DNA of 64,000 nucleotides from Schaalia radingae (GCF_900106055.1 NZ_LT629792.1:1984001-2048000); one strand, 5' to 3'. Positions 27,820 to 37,844 are shown, numbered from the stretch's first letter. Notes: generated from the letters alone by a model not told the origin. A program made the numbers and translations.

Positions 27820-29649
27820 GTGCTTTTTCGTTTTGTTTGGCGCTATCTGCGTACACGCCTTCTTGAAGTGATCGGCATTATCGTGCTGCAGGTAATCGCA
27901 ACCATAGCCGCACTGAATCTGCCGAACCTCAACGCCCGCATCATCGATGAAGGCGTCGCACAAGGTGACACTGACCTGATCTGGGAACTCGGCGCAATCA
28001 TGATGGGGATAACTCTCGTCCAGGTGATCACCACTGCGTTTGCCGTCTATTTCAGCGCCCGTACTGCGATGGGTCTGGGTGCCTGGGCACGTCACCGGCT
28101 CTTCACTCATGTGCAGTCCTTCTCCGCTCAGAACATGCATGACTTCGGCGCCCCTTCCCTGATCACGCGTTCCACCAACGATGTGCAGCAAATCCAGATG
28201 GTCACCCTGATGACCTTCCTTATCATGGTTCAGGCACCCATTAACGGCATCGGTGGAGTCCTGATGGCGCTGCGCCAAAACCAACGCCTCTCACTATTGC
28301 TCCTGGTCGTCGTCCCCATTCTCGCAGTCGTTGTCGGCGTCATCATGGCGTTCCTCGCACCGCAGTTCGCCCGCCTGCAAAAACGCATCGACACGATGAA
28401 CACCGTCCTGCGCGAAGAGCTCACCGGCATCCGCGTCATCCGCGCATTCGTGCGTCAGCCGTTTATCCGCGAGCGCTACGACTCGGTCAACGCGTCTGTA
28501 CGGTCAGTCTACCTGCGCATCGGTATCCTCTTTTCGATCATGTTCCCCTCGGTGACGCTGATCATTTCGATCTCATCGGTTGCAGTGGTGTGGTTCGGCG
28601 GATCCCTGATCGACAGCGGCAACATGCAGATCGGTGCGCTCTTCGCCTTCATCAATTACCTCGGCATGATCTTCATGGCCGTCATGATGGCCGCCATGAT
28701 GTTCGTGATGGTGCCTCGTGCCGGCGTCGCCGCACACCGTGTCACCGAGGTTCTTGACTCAGCTCCCACAGTTGTCACGCCCGCGGATCCCCAGTCCCCC
28801 TCGAACATGCAGACACACAATGACGAGGGCGACGCCGCCGCATCCGAGGATTCTCACCACAACACCGCGCCTGACCCGGGCCAATGGGTGTTCAGTCTTG
28901 ACCACGTCAGCGTGCATTACGACGGGGCACTCTCACCAGTCCTGAATGACATCTCGATCACTCTGAAACCAGGAACGACAACCGCAATCATCGGCTCAAC
29001 TGCTTCAGGCAAGACCACACTGGTGAACCTGTTGCCGCGCCTGATGGATCCTACAGACGGAACCGTCCGAGTCAACGGCGTCGATGCGCGCGACATAGAC
29101 CTGGCTCAGCTACGCCAGCACATCGCGATGGTGCCGCAGCATGCGTACCTGTTTTCCGGCACCATTGCGCAGACAGTGTCCGGTTTGTTGGACGTGACAC
29201 GAACCGACAACCTGACAGACGAGCAGCTTTCCAGGGTGGAGCGCGCACTCGAGGGCGCTCAGGCCACGGAGTTCGTCTCCAAGCTTGATGGCGGTGTGAA
29301 TTATGACGTCGATCCGGGCGGGTCGAACTTCTCCGGCGGTCAGCGCCAGCGCCTGTCGATTGCGCGTGCCCTGTACCGCGATGCCGACCTGTATATCTTT
29401 GACGATTCTTTTTCCGCGCTGGACTACGCCACAGATGCGCGCCTGCGGGCAGGTTTATCTGATCACACCGGCAACGCAGCGATCGTGGTGGTGGCGCAGC
29501 GCGTTGCATCGATTCGGCATGCCGACACGATCATCGTGCTGGAAGATGGTCACATCGCCGGTCGCGGCACGCATGAGGACCTGATGAAGAGCTGTACGAC
29601 GTATCAGGAAATTGTTGCCTCACAGCTCAGCGAGGAGGAGGCAGCATGA
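27820..29649 (+). CDS. ABC exporter half-transporter, degenerate-site subunit
   Basis: Membrane half-transporter with ATPase, first of a heterodimeric multidrug-type exporter. In 609 residues the six-helix transmembrane part covers about 1-310, then a Ser/Asp-rich linker and the nucleotide-binding domain from about 355, with Walker A GSTASGKT, signature NFSGGQRQR and Walker B LYIFDDSFSALD. The catalytic Glu after Walker B is Asp and the switch His is Gln (VVVAQRVAS), which marks the non-catalytic site. GTG start at 27820. It overlaps the next gene by 4 bases. Confidence 0.92.
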   Translation: MLFRFVWRYLRTRLLEVIGIIVLQVIATIAALNLPNLNARIIDEGVAQGDTDLIWELGAIMMGITLVQVITTAFAVYFSARTAMGLGAWARHRLFTHVQSFSAQNMHDFGAPSLITRSTNDVQQIQMVTLMTFLIMVQAPINGIGGVLMALRQNQRLSLLLLVVVPILAVVVGVIMAFLAPQFARLQKRIDTMNTVLREELTGIRVIRAFVRQPFIRERYDSVNASVRSVYLRIGILFSIMFPSVTLIISISSVAVVWFGGSLIDSGNMQIGALFAFINYLGMIFMAVMMAAMMFVMVPRAGVAAHRVTEVLDSAPTVVTPADPQSPSNMQTHNDEGDAAASEDSHHNTAPDPGQWVFSLDHVSVHYDGALSPVLNDISITLKPGTTTAIIGSTASGKTTLVNLLPRLMDPTDGTVRVNGVDARDIDLAQLRQHIAMVPQHAYLFSGTIAQTVSGLLDVTRTDNLTDEQLSRVERALEGAQATEFVSKLDGGVNYDVDPGGSNFSGGQRQRLSIARALYRDADLYIFDDSFSALDYATDARLRAGLSDHTGNAAIVVVAQRVASIRHADTIIVLEDGHIAGRGTHEDLMKSCTTYQEIVASQLSEEEAA

Positions 29650-31709
29650 GCACTGATTCTCAGCCACAGCGCCGGCGCCGCGGCGGGCAGTCCAACCGTC
29701 CTCGCGGCAACCGCGGGGTCGCACCTGGAGGCAAGTCGAAGAACTTCTCCGGCTCGTTGAAACGCCTGATCAAGTCACTGCGACCCGATGCATTCATCAT
29801 TTTCATCACCTTGCTGGCATCTGCAACATCGGTGGTTCTGTCAGTGATTGCACCGAAGATTCTCGGCCGCGGCACAGACATTATCTTTAACGGCGTCATC
29901 GGGAAGATGATGGCGGACGCGCCCTCGAAAGAAGCGGCAATCGAGGCGATGCGCGCCTCGGGTCATGATCGTTTCGCTGACATGCTTTCTGCGATGGACG
30001 TCGTGCCCGGCCAGGGAATCGACATGAGCCAGTTGGGCAAGGTCCTGCTGACGGTGTGCGCAATCTACGCCGCCTCAGCGTTGGTGGGGCTGGTCGGTGA
30101 GATTCTGCTGCGCATTGCCGTTCAGAACGCCGGGTGGCGGATGCGCGATGAGATTCAGCGCAAGATCGAACGGCTGCCGCTGAGCTACCTCGATCAGCAT
30201 TCGCGCGGTGATCTGATCTCTCGCGTCTCCAACGACGTCGACAACGTCACGCAGGTCATGAACCAGACGCTCTCCCAGTTCTTCCAGTCAGTCCTCACCG
30301 TCGTTGGCATTGTCGCCATGATGGTGTCGATGTCGTGGAAGCTCACGTTGTTGGCGATGGTGATCATTCCCTTCGGTGCAGCGATCGCCGTCTACCTGAT
30401 GAAGAAGGCGCAGCCGCAGTTCGTTGAGCAGTGGAATGCGACCGGCGAGGTTTCCGGCGTCGTGGAGGAAGCGATGACGGGGCACGAGGTCGTTGCGCTG
30501 TACGGGTTGGAAGAGCGTTTCACCGACGAATTCAACGACGCCAATACGCGGCTGTATCACTCATCGTTCAAGGCGCAGTTCATCTCCAACCTGATGATGC
30601 CGTTGATGGGGTTACTGTCCAACGGGTCGTACGTGGTGGTCGCCGTGGGTGGCGGGCTGATGGTCGCCAACGGTGGAATGACGTTGGGCCAGGTTCAGGC
30701 CTTCATCCAGTATTCGCGTCAGTTCTCGCAGCCTCTGGGCCAGTTGGCGTCGATGGCGAACTCCCTGCAGTCCGGTATCGCTTCGGCTGAACGCGTCTTT
30801 GAGTTCCTCGATGCACCTGAGATGGAGCCGGATAACGGGGCGTCCTCGTTCGCGCTGGCCCATGTGGAGGGCACTGACGAAACGCCAGAAGCTGCCAGCA
30901 GCCAGACATCCTGGGGCGGTCAGGCAAGCACGGCAGAAAATGAGCACGTGCGCGGGCACATCGTCTTTGACCACGTGCGCTTCGGCTATTCGCCAGATAA
31001 GCCCGTTATCAAGGATCTGTCGGTGGAGGTACAGCCTGGCCAAACTGTCGCGATCATCGGGCCAACGGGTGCCGGAAAGACCACGCTGGTGAACCTGCTC
31101 ATGCGCTTCTACGAGCTGGACTCCGGTGCGATTCGGATCGACGGCGTGGATATTTCGACGATCAACAAGGATGTTCTGCGCTCCCATATGGGGATGGTGC
31201 TGCAGGATACATGGCTGTTCGAAGGCACGATTGAGAAGAACATCGCGTTTGGGCGTGAGGGCTCCACACCTGAGGACGTCAGGCAAGCCGCGAAGGAGAC
31301 GGCGGCGCATCGCCTCATTACGCAACTTCCCAATGGGTATGACACGAAGGTTGCCGACCAGGACGACCAGATTTCGGCCGGTGAGCGCCAGCTTTTGACA
31401 ATTGCCCGCGCATTCATCGCGCACCCGGACCTGATGATCCTCGATGAGGCAACATCCTCGGTTGATACGCGCACCGAGGCACTGGTACAAAAGGCGATGG
31501 ATCAAATCAGCCAGGATCGCACCTCGTTTGTCATTGCGCACCGCCTGTCAACGATTCGCGATGCGGACCTCATTTTGGTGATGGAAGACGGCGACGTGGT
31601 GGAAACCGGTCGCCACGCCGAACTGCTGGAACGCGGCGGCGCGTATGCCCGCCTCTACCAGGCTCAGTTTGCGGGCCCAGCAGTGACGGACGAGGACGAT
31701 ATCGCATAG
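29646..31709 (+). CDS. ABC exporter half-transporter, catalytic-site subunit
   Basis: Partner of the preceding half-transporter. The 687-residue protein has a Gly/Arg-rich N-terminus (1-35), the membrane domain (about 45-370) with a long loop between the first two helices, and a nucleotide-binding domain from about 435 with Walker A GPTGAGKT, Walker B LMILDEATSSVD (catalytic Glu kept) and switch FVIAHRLST (His kept). The signature is ISAGERQ, not LSGGQ. So the consensus ATP site uses this Walker A/B and the SGGQ of the partner, the usual asymmetric arrangement. Substrate unknown. Confidence 0.92.
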   Translation: MSTDSQPQRRRRGGQSNRPRGNRGVAPGGKSKNFSGSLKRLIKSLRPDAFIIFITLLASATSVVLSVIAPKILGRGTDIIFNGVIGKMMADAPSKEAAIEAMRASGHDRFADMLSAMDVVPGQGIDMSQLGKVLLTVCAIYAASALVGLVGEILLRIAVQNAGWRMRDEIQRKIERLPLSYLDQHSRGDLISRVSNDVDNVTQVMNQTLSQFFQSVLTVVGIVAMMVSMSWKLTLLAMVIIPFGAAIAVYLMKKAQPQFVEQWNATGEVSGVVEEAMTGHEVVALYGLEERFTDEFNDANTRLYHSSFKAQFISNLMMPLMGLLSNGSYVVVAVGGGLMVANGGMTLGQVQAFIQYSRQFSQPLGQLASMANSLQSGIASAERVFEFLDAPEMEPDNGASSFALAHVEGTDETPEAASSQTSWGGQASTAENEHVRGHIVFDHVRFGYSPDKPVIKDLSVEVQPGQTVAIIGPTGAGKTTLVNLLMRFYELDSGAIRIDGVDISTINKDVLRSHMGMVLQDTWLFEGTIEKNIAFGREGSTPEDVRQAAKETAAHRLITQLPNGYDTKVADQDDQISAGERQLLTIARAFIAHPDLMILDEATSSVDTRTEALVQKAMDQISQDRTSFVIAHRLSTIRDADLILVMEDGDVVETGRHAELLERGGAYARLYQAQFAGPAVTDEDDIA

Positions 31710-31794
31710 GCTCATGAATGGACGCTTGGGCACGTAAGCTGAAGTGGAGCACGTGCCCGAGCATGTTGACAGATCATGAGAGGAGCCAGCCATC

Positions 31795-32673
31795 ATGGCG
31801 ACCGCATCGGCAGACATTCCACAGATCCCCACGCTTTCCCTGGCCACAGGAGCCACGATTCCTCAGCTGGGTTTTGGAACCTACAAGATCACTGAGCATG
31901 TCGTCGAAGCAGTGTCCAACGCGCTTGCCCTGGGGTACCGCCATCTCGATACGGCACAGATGTACCACAATGAGGCCGAAGTCGGGCAGGCCTGGGCACA
32001 GTCAGGCGTTGCGCGTGAAGAATTGTTCATCACGACCAAGCTGGACAACCCCAACCATGAGCCTGATGTGGCGCGCGCCGCCTTCACGCAGTCACTGAAG
32101 GATCTGCGCACCGATTATGTGGACCTGTTCCTGATCCACTGGCCACTGCCCACGCTCTACGGCGGCGACTTTGTCACCACGTGGAAGGTGCTCGAGGAGT
32201 TCTACGAAGACGGCCGAGCCCGCGCCATTGGCGTGTCCAACTTTGAGCCGCACCACCTGGAGATACTGCTGGAGCAGTCCAGTGTCGTCCCGATGGTCAA
32301 CCAGATCGAGTCACACCCCTACCTGCTCAACCAGGAGGTGCATGACTTCGATGACAAGCATTCGATCATCACTGAAGCGTGGTCGCCGCTGGCGCGTGGC
32401 CGGGCAGCATCTGATGACCGCCTCAGTGAAATCGCGCGCGAGGTCAGTGAGCAGGCGGAGCGCGACGTGTCAGCTGCTCAGGTGGCTCTTCGCTGGGCTT
32501 TGCAGCGCGGCGATGTCATTTTCCCGAAGTCCGTGACACCGGAGCGACAGCGTGCCAACATGATGCTCTTTGATATTGAGCTGACCGATCAGCAGATGGC
32601 TGCGGTGGCCGCCCTCGACGAAGGGGAAGAAGGCCGCACGGGTGCTCATCCTGACGTGATGGATCGTCTGTGA
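31795..32673 (+). CDS. Aldo/keto reductase
   Basis: NADPH-dependent carbonyl reductase of the AKR5-like (2,5-diketo-gluconate reductase) group. Catalytic tetrad visible in the 292 residues: Asp in HLDTAQMY with Tyr three residues on, Lys in FITTKLDN, and His in LFLIHWPLP. The C-terminus has the cofactor-binding FPKSVTPERQRANM. It ends 4 bases inside the next gene (LmeA-like), so they are co-translated. Confidence 0.93.
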   Translation: MATASADIPQIPTLSLATGATIPQLGFGTYKITEHVVEAVSNALALGYRHLDTAQMYHNEAEVGQAWAQSGVAREELFITTKLDNPNHEPDVARAAFTQSLKDLRTDYVDLFLIHWPLPTLYGGDFVTTWKVLEEFYEDGRARAIGVSNFEPHHLEILLEQSSVVPMVNQIESHPYLLNQEVHDFDDKHSIITEAWSPLARGRAASDDRLSEIAREVSEQAERDVSAAQVALRWALQRGDVIFPKSVTPERQRANMMLFDIELTDQQMAAVAALDEGEEGRTGAHPDVMDRL

Positions 32674-33473
32674 GCGCGCCACCTCCCTACGCGCCGGAAA
32701 AGTCACGTTCGCACACAGGCCTGTGGATCAAGCTTGTGGTGATCGTCGTGCTCGCCGCCGCCCTGGTGGGTGCAGACCGCTACCTGGCACACCGCGTCGA
32801 AAGTGACCTCGCGTCCAAGGTTGAAAGCGCGCCTGGCGCGGTCACTACCTCTCAGGGAACCACCGACGAGGGGGGCGCTGCTGACGGCGAGGATGGCGTT
32901 GACGTGTCAGTTGTTGACATCCCGTTCCTCACGCAGGTTCTGGGTGGGGCGATTTCGACGCTGGATGTGCATGTGCCCGGATGGGACGTGGATGTGTCCG
33001 GGAGCCAGTTACGGCTGAACGATATCGACATCAGCGTGCACAATGTCGGGACGTCCTCGCCCTATCACGCGCAGTCGGTTGAAGGCACCGGGCGGGTCAA
33101 TCAGGATTCGTTGCAGCAGGTTCTGGATGATCAGCTGCCTCAGTACATCTCAATGCCCGCTACTGTCAGCGTCACCGATGAAGGCGTGAGCCTCGGCATG
33201 GAAATCCTGGGCCAGCAGGTCACGGCGATGGCAACACTGGCGATCGGTGACAACGGTCGATCCCTGGTGATCACGCCCACCACCATTCAGGCCGGAGCGC
33301 TCAATCTTCCGCTGGATGACCTGCTGACGGAATTCAATCTGGACGATCTGCGCGTTCCACTGGATCCGCTGCCATCCGGGCTCATGATTTCGTCACTGCA
33401 GACCTCGGACAGCGGCCAGATCACCGCAACGCTGACCGGCGCTGATATCGATCTGGAAACGCTCTTCCGATAA
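32670..33473 (+). CDS. LmeA-like phospholipid-binding protein (DUF2993)
   Basis: Membrane-anchored protein of the DUF2993 family; the mycobacterial member LmeA binds phospholipids and affects lipoglycan synthesis. The 267-residue product has one membrane helix (about 14-33, IKLVVIVVLAAALVGAD), a polar linker, and the extracytoplasmic domain with repeated beta strands (LNDIDISVHNVG; ITPTTIQAGALNLPLDDLL). No signal peptidase site is evident, so the helix is an anchor. A hairpin after it (33491-33540) ends the unit. Confidence 0.85.
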   Translation: MSAPPPYAPEKSRSHTGLWIKLVVIVVLAAALVGADRYLAHRVESDLASKVESAPGAVTTSQGTTDEGGAADGEDGVDVSVVDIPFLTQVLGGAISTLDVHVPGWDVDVSGSQLRLNDIDISVHNVGTSSPYHAQSVEGTGRVNQDSLQQVLDDQLPQYISMPATVSVTDEGVSLGMEILGQQVTAMATLAIGDNGRSLVITPTTIQAGALNLPLDDLLTEFNLDDLRVPLDPLPSGLMISSLQTSDSGQITATLTGADIDLETLFR

Positions 33474-33490
33474 TTGCAAAACCGCATAAG

Positions 33491-33540
33491 AAACCACCCG
33501 CCTGCCGGACTTATTTCAGATCCCAGCAAGCGGGTGGTTC
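33491..33540. terminator. Terminator-like hairpin between LmeA-like gene and hsp20
   Basis: Arms AACCACCCGC (33492-33501) and GCGGGTGGTT (33530-33539), perfect over 10 bp with more partial pairing inward. It lies between two convergent genes and could serve both. Confidence 0.7.
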
Positions 33541-33644
33541 TGTACCGCGCTAGTCGCCGGATCTATGCGGATCCCGGCAAAGCAGAGCGTGAGTACCGCA
33601 GCCTTCTGGCCTCAGTGCCTCGGCTCCTCGCGCAGAGGCCGACT

Positions 33645-34103
33645 TCAGTTTTCGTCGGAGTCGCGCGCGTCAGCTTCGATGGTCTGCGCTTCGTCATGAG
33701 CACTGTCCTCCACCGCAACAGCGATCTTGCGCGGTTTGGCAGCTTCTGCGACCGGAATGGTCAGCGTCAGAACACCGTCACGGTACGAAGCGGAAATTCC
33801 GTCCAGAGCCACTCCGTTGCCCAGTGTCAGCTGACGGGCAAACGCACCGGATGGGCGCTCGTGGGAGAGCCACTGAATATCTTTGGCTGTCTCCGCCTTA
33901 CGCTCAGCGCTGATGGTCAGCGTGCGCTCTTCCACGTCAATGTCGATCGTGGAGGGGTCAACACCGGGCAGATCCATCTTCGCGATGAACTCATCGCCGC
34001 TGCGGTACAAATCCAGCGGCATGCCGGGGTTGGCCGGAGCCTCACGCATCACTGAGTTGAAAATACGGTCCATGTCACGCATGGGATCAAAACGAGTCAC
34101 CAT
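33645..34103 (-). CDS. Small heat-shock protein Hsp20
   Basis: ATP-independent holdase. The 152-residue product has the alpha-crystallin domain at about 35-130 (MPLDLYRSGDEFIAKMDLPG at the start; VDVEERTLTISAERK) and the I-x-I/V-like C-terminal LTLTIPVAEAAKPRKI. ATG 34103 is used since MVTRFDPMRDMDRIFNSVM is the standard N-terminus; the frame open to 34118 adds 5 residues. Two tandem HAIR sites (34229-34277) lie upstream. Confidence 0.94.
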   Translation of the reverse strand: MVTRFDPMRDMDRIFNSVMREAPANPGMPLDLYRSGDEFIAKMDLPGVDPSTIDIDVEERTLTISAERKAETAKDIQWLSHERPSGAFARQLTLGNGVALDGISASYRDGVLTLTIPVAEAAKPRKIAVAVEDSAHDEAQTIEADARDSDEN

Positions 34104-34228
34104 AACAATCTCCTTCACTTGTCCAAGGCTCTCGGCCCCCTCGTGACCGCACCTTGGTGGCTCTTTCCAGAGCCTCTATTCGCTTGATGGTTCTAGTCTG
34201 CATCGACGAGGATGGCTCCGCAAGCAAA

Positions 34229-34249
34229 GTTGAGTCTCTTTCACTCAAG
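34229..34249. promoter_or_regulatory. HAIR operator 1 of hsp20
   Basis: GTTGAGT, 7 bases, ACTCAAG: one mismatch to the HAIR consensus. It lies 126 bases upstream of the hsp20 ATG. Confidence 0.9.
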
Positions 34250-34256
34250 GCTGAAA

Positions 34257-34277
34257 GTTGACACACCTAGACTCAAC
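34257..34277. promoter_or_regulatory. HAIR-like operator 2 of hsp20
   Basis: GTTGACA, 7 bases, ACTCAAC, a weaker match on the left arm. Its centre is 28 bases from site 1, close to three helical turns less a few bases, so two HspR dimers could bind side by side. Confidence 0.7.
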
Positions 34278-34426
34278 TTTCAAAAGTAGCTGCACTTGTC
34301 GATGACTCACTGTGACGATCACCGAATTGCAGGCCAATGTCCCCCCAACAGAAGTCCCTTCAACTCGCAGGTCTTCATTGTGAGACACCCTCGCAAACAG
34401 ACGACGCGATCGGTATCGTCGAAGAC

Positions 34427-34843
34427 ATGTCCGGATTAAAAGATCTTGATTCAGTTCTTGCAGCGCTTGACGCCACCCCACAGGGTGTCTACGTCTTTGC
34501 GTCAGTTCACTCCATTCCTGAGGGGCTCCAGCCTTTCGCAACAATCCAGGAAGAAGAAGGCATCACCGTTGTCGTCGCTGAAGACGATGCGCGCGAAGCT
34601 GGCCTGCCGATGGACGAACGCTATGCTCTGATCACGTTGGGCGTGCATTCCGCACTGGATTCAGTGGGCATGACCGCCACCATCACCCAGACACTCGCAT
34701 CGCGATCCATCAGCTGCAACGTGATCGCCGGCTACTACCACGACCACCTTTTTGTTCACGTGGATCGAGCAACGGAAGCGGCATCCATCCTCGACAATCT
34801 GGCACGTCAGGCACGAGGCTGGCTGCCACCAGCCCAGGCCTAG
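34427..34843 (+). CDS. ACT-domain protein (ACT_7/DUF2241-like)
   Basis: Small ligand-binding protein with two ACT-like halves; ligand unknown, often an amino acid. In 138 residues: MSGLKDLDSVLAALDATPQ start, FATIQEEEGITVVVAEDDAR middle and the signature VIAGYYHDHLFVHVDRATEA near the end. I take ATG 34427 since the family starts with MSG-type segments; an ATG at 34337 is possible. It ends 4 bases inside the convergent OYE gene. Confidence 0.85.
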   Translation: MSGLKDLDSVLAALDATPQGVYVFASVHSIPEGLQPFATIQEEEGITVVVAEDDAREAGLPMDERYALITLGVHSALDSVGMTATITQTLASRSISCNVIAGYYHDHLFVHVDRATEAASILDNLARQARGWLPPAQA

Positions 34844-36048
34844 TACCGCGCGGTGCCACGCAGATACGGATCTGGCCACGCCATCTCGGAGCGAAGACGC
34901 ACCGCCCATACGTGCGGCAGCATCGGATCAGTCAGAAGCGGGCGCCCCACTTCGATCATGTCGGCGCGACCGTCCACCAAAATCTGTTCCGCCTGTTCAG
35001 CTCCCGTAATAAGGCCCGCGGCTGACACCGGCACATCGGTAATTCCTGCATCATGCAGGCCTGTGCGGACAGCCTCCGCGGCGAACACCTGATATCCCAC
35101 GCCACCGTGGATACGGGCATCCGGCACGTTCCCTCCGGTCGACATATTGATCATGTCGACACCGCGAGCGCCTTCGTGAGCACTGAACTCAGTGCCGGGG
35201 CGTGCCAGTTCACGGGCAAGACGTACTGTTTCTTCCAGTGTCCAGCCGTCGCGACCATCCTCGGGGTATTCCTTCGTCCAGTCAGTGCCCGACAGGCGCA
35301 CGCCCAGGACGACCTCGTCGCCAATACGTGAACGGATTTCCTGTGCTATGCGGCGCAGGAAACGCGTGCGGCCCTCGAAGTCACCGCCCCACTTGTCAGT
35401 GCGTGTGTTGGAAAATGGTGAGAGAAACTCGTGAATCAGGTAGCCGTGAGCGCCGTGGATCTGCACGCCGTCGAAACCTGCGCGCATGGCCCGCTCTGCC
35501 GCGTCACCAAACGCGCGGATCAGGCCGTCAATTTCCTCACCTGTTAACTCACGAGGCGTCCCCAACCGCTCATTGAACGCCACGGCCGACGGGGCAACGG
35601 TTTGCCACTCAAGTTCATGGTCGCGTTGATCCGAGATCGGAAGGTCACGCCCTGCCTGGCGTGCCCAGCGGCGAGAATGTTCCACCGCCCAATCCACCGG
35701 ATCTGACGCCTTACGTCCGGCGTGGCTGAGTTGGATCAGGGCAGTCGAACCGCCAGCGTGGATCGCGTCAGCTACGCGCGCAAAGGCCGGGATTTGCTCG
35801 TCAGAATGCAGGCTCAGGCAGTACGGGGAGATACGCCCCTCTGGCACGACCCCGGTCGCCTCGACAATGACGGCTGCTGCACCGCCGAGCGCCCTCGCAC
35901 CATAATGCACCACATGCCAGTCGGTCGGCTGCCCCATTGTGGGGCCTGACGGGAGGGCGGAGTATTGACACATCGGAGGCATCCACACGCGGTGTGCAAT
36001 GCGGCGCGCTCCCACTTCAATCGGTTCAAACAAACGCACACGAGCCAT
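34840..36048 (-). CDS. NADH:flavin oxidoreductase, old yellow enzyme, YqjM-like class
   Basis: FMN-dependent ene-reductase that uses NADPH. The 402-residue product begins LFEPIEVGARRIAHRVWMPP with the YqjM-type Cys in MPPMCQYSA, then IHGAHGYLIHEFLSPFSNTR (His pair) and the FMN phosphate site at the C-terminus (ADMIEVGRPLLTDP). It lacks the extra NAD-binding domain of the larger family members. Convergent with the ACT-domain gene, overlapping by 4 bases. Confidence 0.92.
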   Translation of the reverse strand: MARVRLFEPIEVGARRIAHRVWMPPMCQYSALPSGPTMGQPTDWHVVHYGARALGGAAAVIVEATGVVPEGRISPYCLSLHSDEQIPAFARVADAIHAGGSTALIQLSHAGRKASDPVDWAVEHSRRWARQAGRDLPISDQRDHELEWQTVAPSAVAFNERLGTPRELTGEEIDGLIRAFGDAAERAMRAGFDGVQIHGAHGYLIHEFLSPFSNTRTDKWGGDFEGRTRFLRRIAQEIRSRIGDEVVLGVRLSGTDWTKEYPEDGRDGWTLEETVRLARELARPGTEFSAHEGARGVDMINMSTGGNVPDARIHGGVGYQVFAAEAVRTGLHDAGITDVPVSAAGLITGAEQAEQILVDGRADMIEVGRPLLTDPMLPHVWAVRLRSEMAWPDPYLRGTARY

Positions 36049-36273
36049 GCGTCCACCCTACCGATGTTCGGCGTCCTCACGATAGCCCGACAGCAGTGCA
36101 CCACTGAATTCACTGAGCGCATACATAGAATCGGGGGAGCTGCCGCCACGAAGCGGCGTCTGCCTCGTTACCCCTGATGAGAGGGCGAACATACGCCGCA
36201 AGAGAACAGGAAATTGCTGCCGAGCCTGTGCCGGGCCCGTCAGATGAGGGCGAGTGCGACTACGCTAGGAGGT

Positions 36274-37599
36274 ATGGCGAAGGAGCAAGAGACCCACGAC
36301 CGGGCCATTGTGCGGCTAGCTGATGGCACCGTCAAACAGACGAACCTGCTGTCCGGCACTGAAGTGTGGACCGTTCCCGGCCGGGGACACCGCCCTTTAT
36401 CCGTGCCAGTTGAGACGCCCGAGCAGCTCGACCCAGATCAGCACGGCAAATACTGCGCCTTCTGTGAGCAGCGCTATCTGGAGACTCCACCCGAAAAGGC
36501 TCGTCTGATTCGCGACGAGGACGGCAACTGGAAACAGCTCGAAGCACTGCCAGCCGATGAGCTGACGTCGACTGTCGCTGAGTTCCGCCGCATCCCAAAC
36601 CTCTTCGAAATCGTGTCCTACAACTACTGGCACCTCAACCACGGTCACGTTCCATCTGAAGCTGAGCACCGTCGAATGGCTGAATACCTGGCTTCCTCGA
36701 CTGGCTATGACCACGTGATGCGGGTTGTGCGCGCGCGGATGATGGCGGGCGGCATGTCCGAGGAGGACTTCGATGCTCTGTCCGATTCAGAAAAGCTCCA
36801 ACAGGCGAACGGGTTTTTCTCCGGTGGTCACGACGTGATCGTTGCGCGCCGACACTATGTTGATGGCGCGACGGATAATACGCAGCTGGCGGGGTCTGGC
36901 ACCCTCACCCCGGAGGAGCACTATCAGTACACGGCATTCACTACCCGCGCGATGGCTGACCTGTACGGGTTGGATCCTGCTGTCAAGTACGTGGCAGCGT
37001 TCCAGAACTGGCTTAAACCGGCCGGCGCGAGTTTCGATCACCTGCATAAACAGCTGGTCGCAATTGACTCTCACGCGGTTCAGACTGAGGCAGAGCTTTC
37101 CCGCCTGCGAGCGCAGCCGGATCTATACGACGACATTTTCTCGGTCGGTGTCACGCGACGCCTGCTGATTGCGCAGAATGAGCACGCCATTGCGCTGGCC
37201 GGTTTTGGTCACCGCTACCCCACCATTGCGATCTGGCCGCTGGGCGAGCCGGTCAACCCATGGCACGCCTCCGATGAGCAGGTTCGCGGAGTTTCTGACT
37301 TGCTGCATGCTGCGCACGTGGCCACCGGGGTCGACGTGCCATGTAACGAGGAGTGGTATCACCGACCGCCCGGGGTGTCGACGCCGATGCGGTGGAGGAT
37401 TTTGCTCAAGTGGAGAATCTCCACATTGGCCGGGTTCGAGGGCGGCACTCGCATCTACCTCAACACGATCGACCCGTGGACTGTGCGCGAACGCGTTGTG
37501 AAGCGCCTGCTCGAAGAGCGCGGAAAGGGCACGATTGCACCGATGAAGATCGGTGATGAATGTTCGGCTGATCCGAGCCTGCTGCACGGCGAGGGGTGA
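36274..37599 (+). CDS. DUF4921 family protein (GalT/HIT-like)
   Basis: Unknown function, in a family related to galactose-1-phosphate uridylyltransferases. In 441 residues a zinc-type pair YCAFCEQRY lies at about 51-59 and an HIT-like motif FDHLHKQLV about residue 255. Such proteins are common in actinobacteria and have no proven substrate. ATG 36274 is backed by AGGAGG 1-7 bases before it; the upstream extension to 36214 is not conserved. The usual length fits. Confidence 0.82.
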   Translation: MAKEQETHDRAIVRLADGTVKQTNLLSGTEVWTVPGRGHRPLSVPVETPEQLDPDQHGKYCAFCEQRYLETPPEKARLIRDEDGNWKQLEALPADELTSTVAEFRRIPNLFEIVSYNYWHLNHGHVPSEAEHRRMAEYLASSTGYDHVMRVVRARMMAGGMSEEDFDALSDSEKLQQANGFFSGGHDVIVARRHYVDGATDNTQLAGSGTLTPEEHYQYTAFTTRAMADLYGLDPAVKYVAAFQNWLKPAGASFDHLHKQLVAIDSHAVQTEAELSRLRAQPDLYDDIFSVGVTRRLLIAQNEHAIALAGFGHRYPTIAIWPLGEPVNPWHASDEQVRGVSDLLHAAHVATGVDVPCNEEWYHRPPGVSTPMRWRILLKWRISTLAGFEGGTRIYLNTIDPWTVRERVVKRLLEERGKGTIAPMKIGDECSADPSLLHGEG

Positions 37600-37751
37600 C
37601 GTTCTGTCCGCGCGACGCGGTCCGACCTTCCACTCCACAATTCCTGGGCAGCAGAGCACAGCGCCGTGCGCCTCACCCTCGAGCAGTGTGCCGCTGGTGT
37701 CTCGCAATTTGGGCATATTCCCCCATTAATCTGAGAATTACCTGAAAACTC

Positions 37752-37780
37752 TTGAGTATGGATTTGATGCCAGCTACTGT
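37752..37780 (+). promoter_or_regulatory. Promoter candidate of the small lipoprotein gene
   Basis: TTGAGT (37752-37757) and TACTGT (37775-37780) with a 17-base spacer, 65 bases upstream of the ATG. Match by eye only. Confidence 0.45.
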
Positions 37781-37844
37781 GTGGAGAACGTTATTCCGAT
37801 CAGGGGTGATCCGGTAATCATCCCACCGAAGGAGATGAAACATC

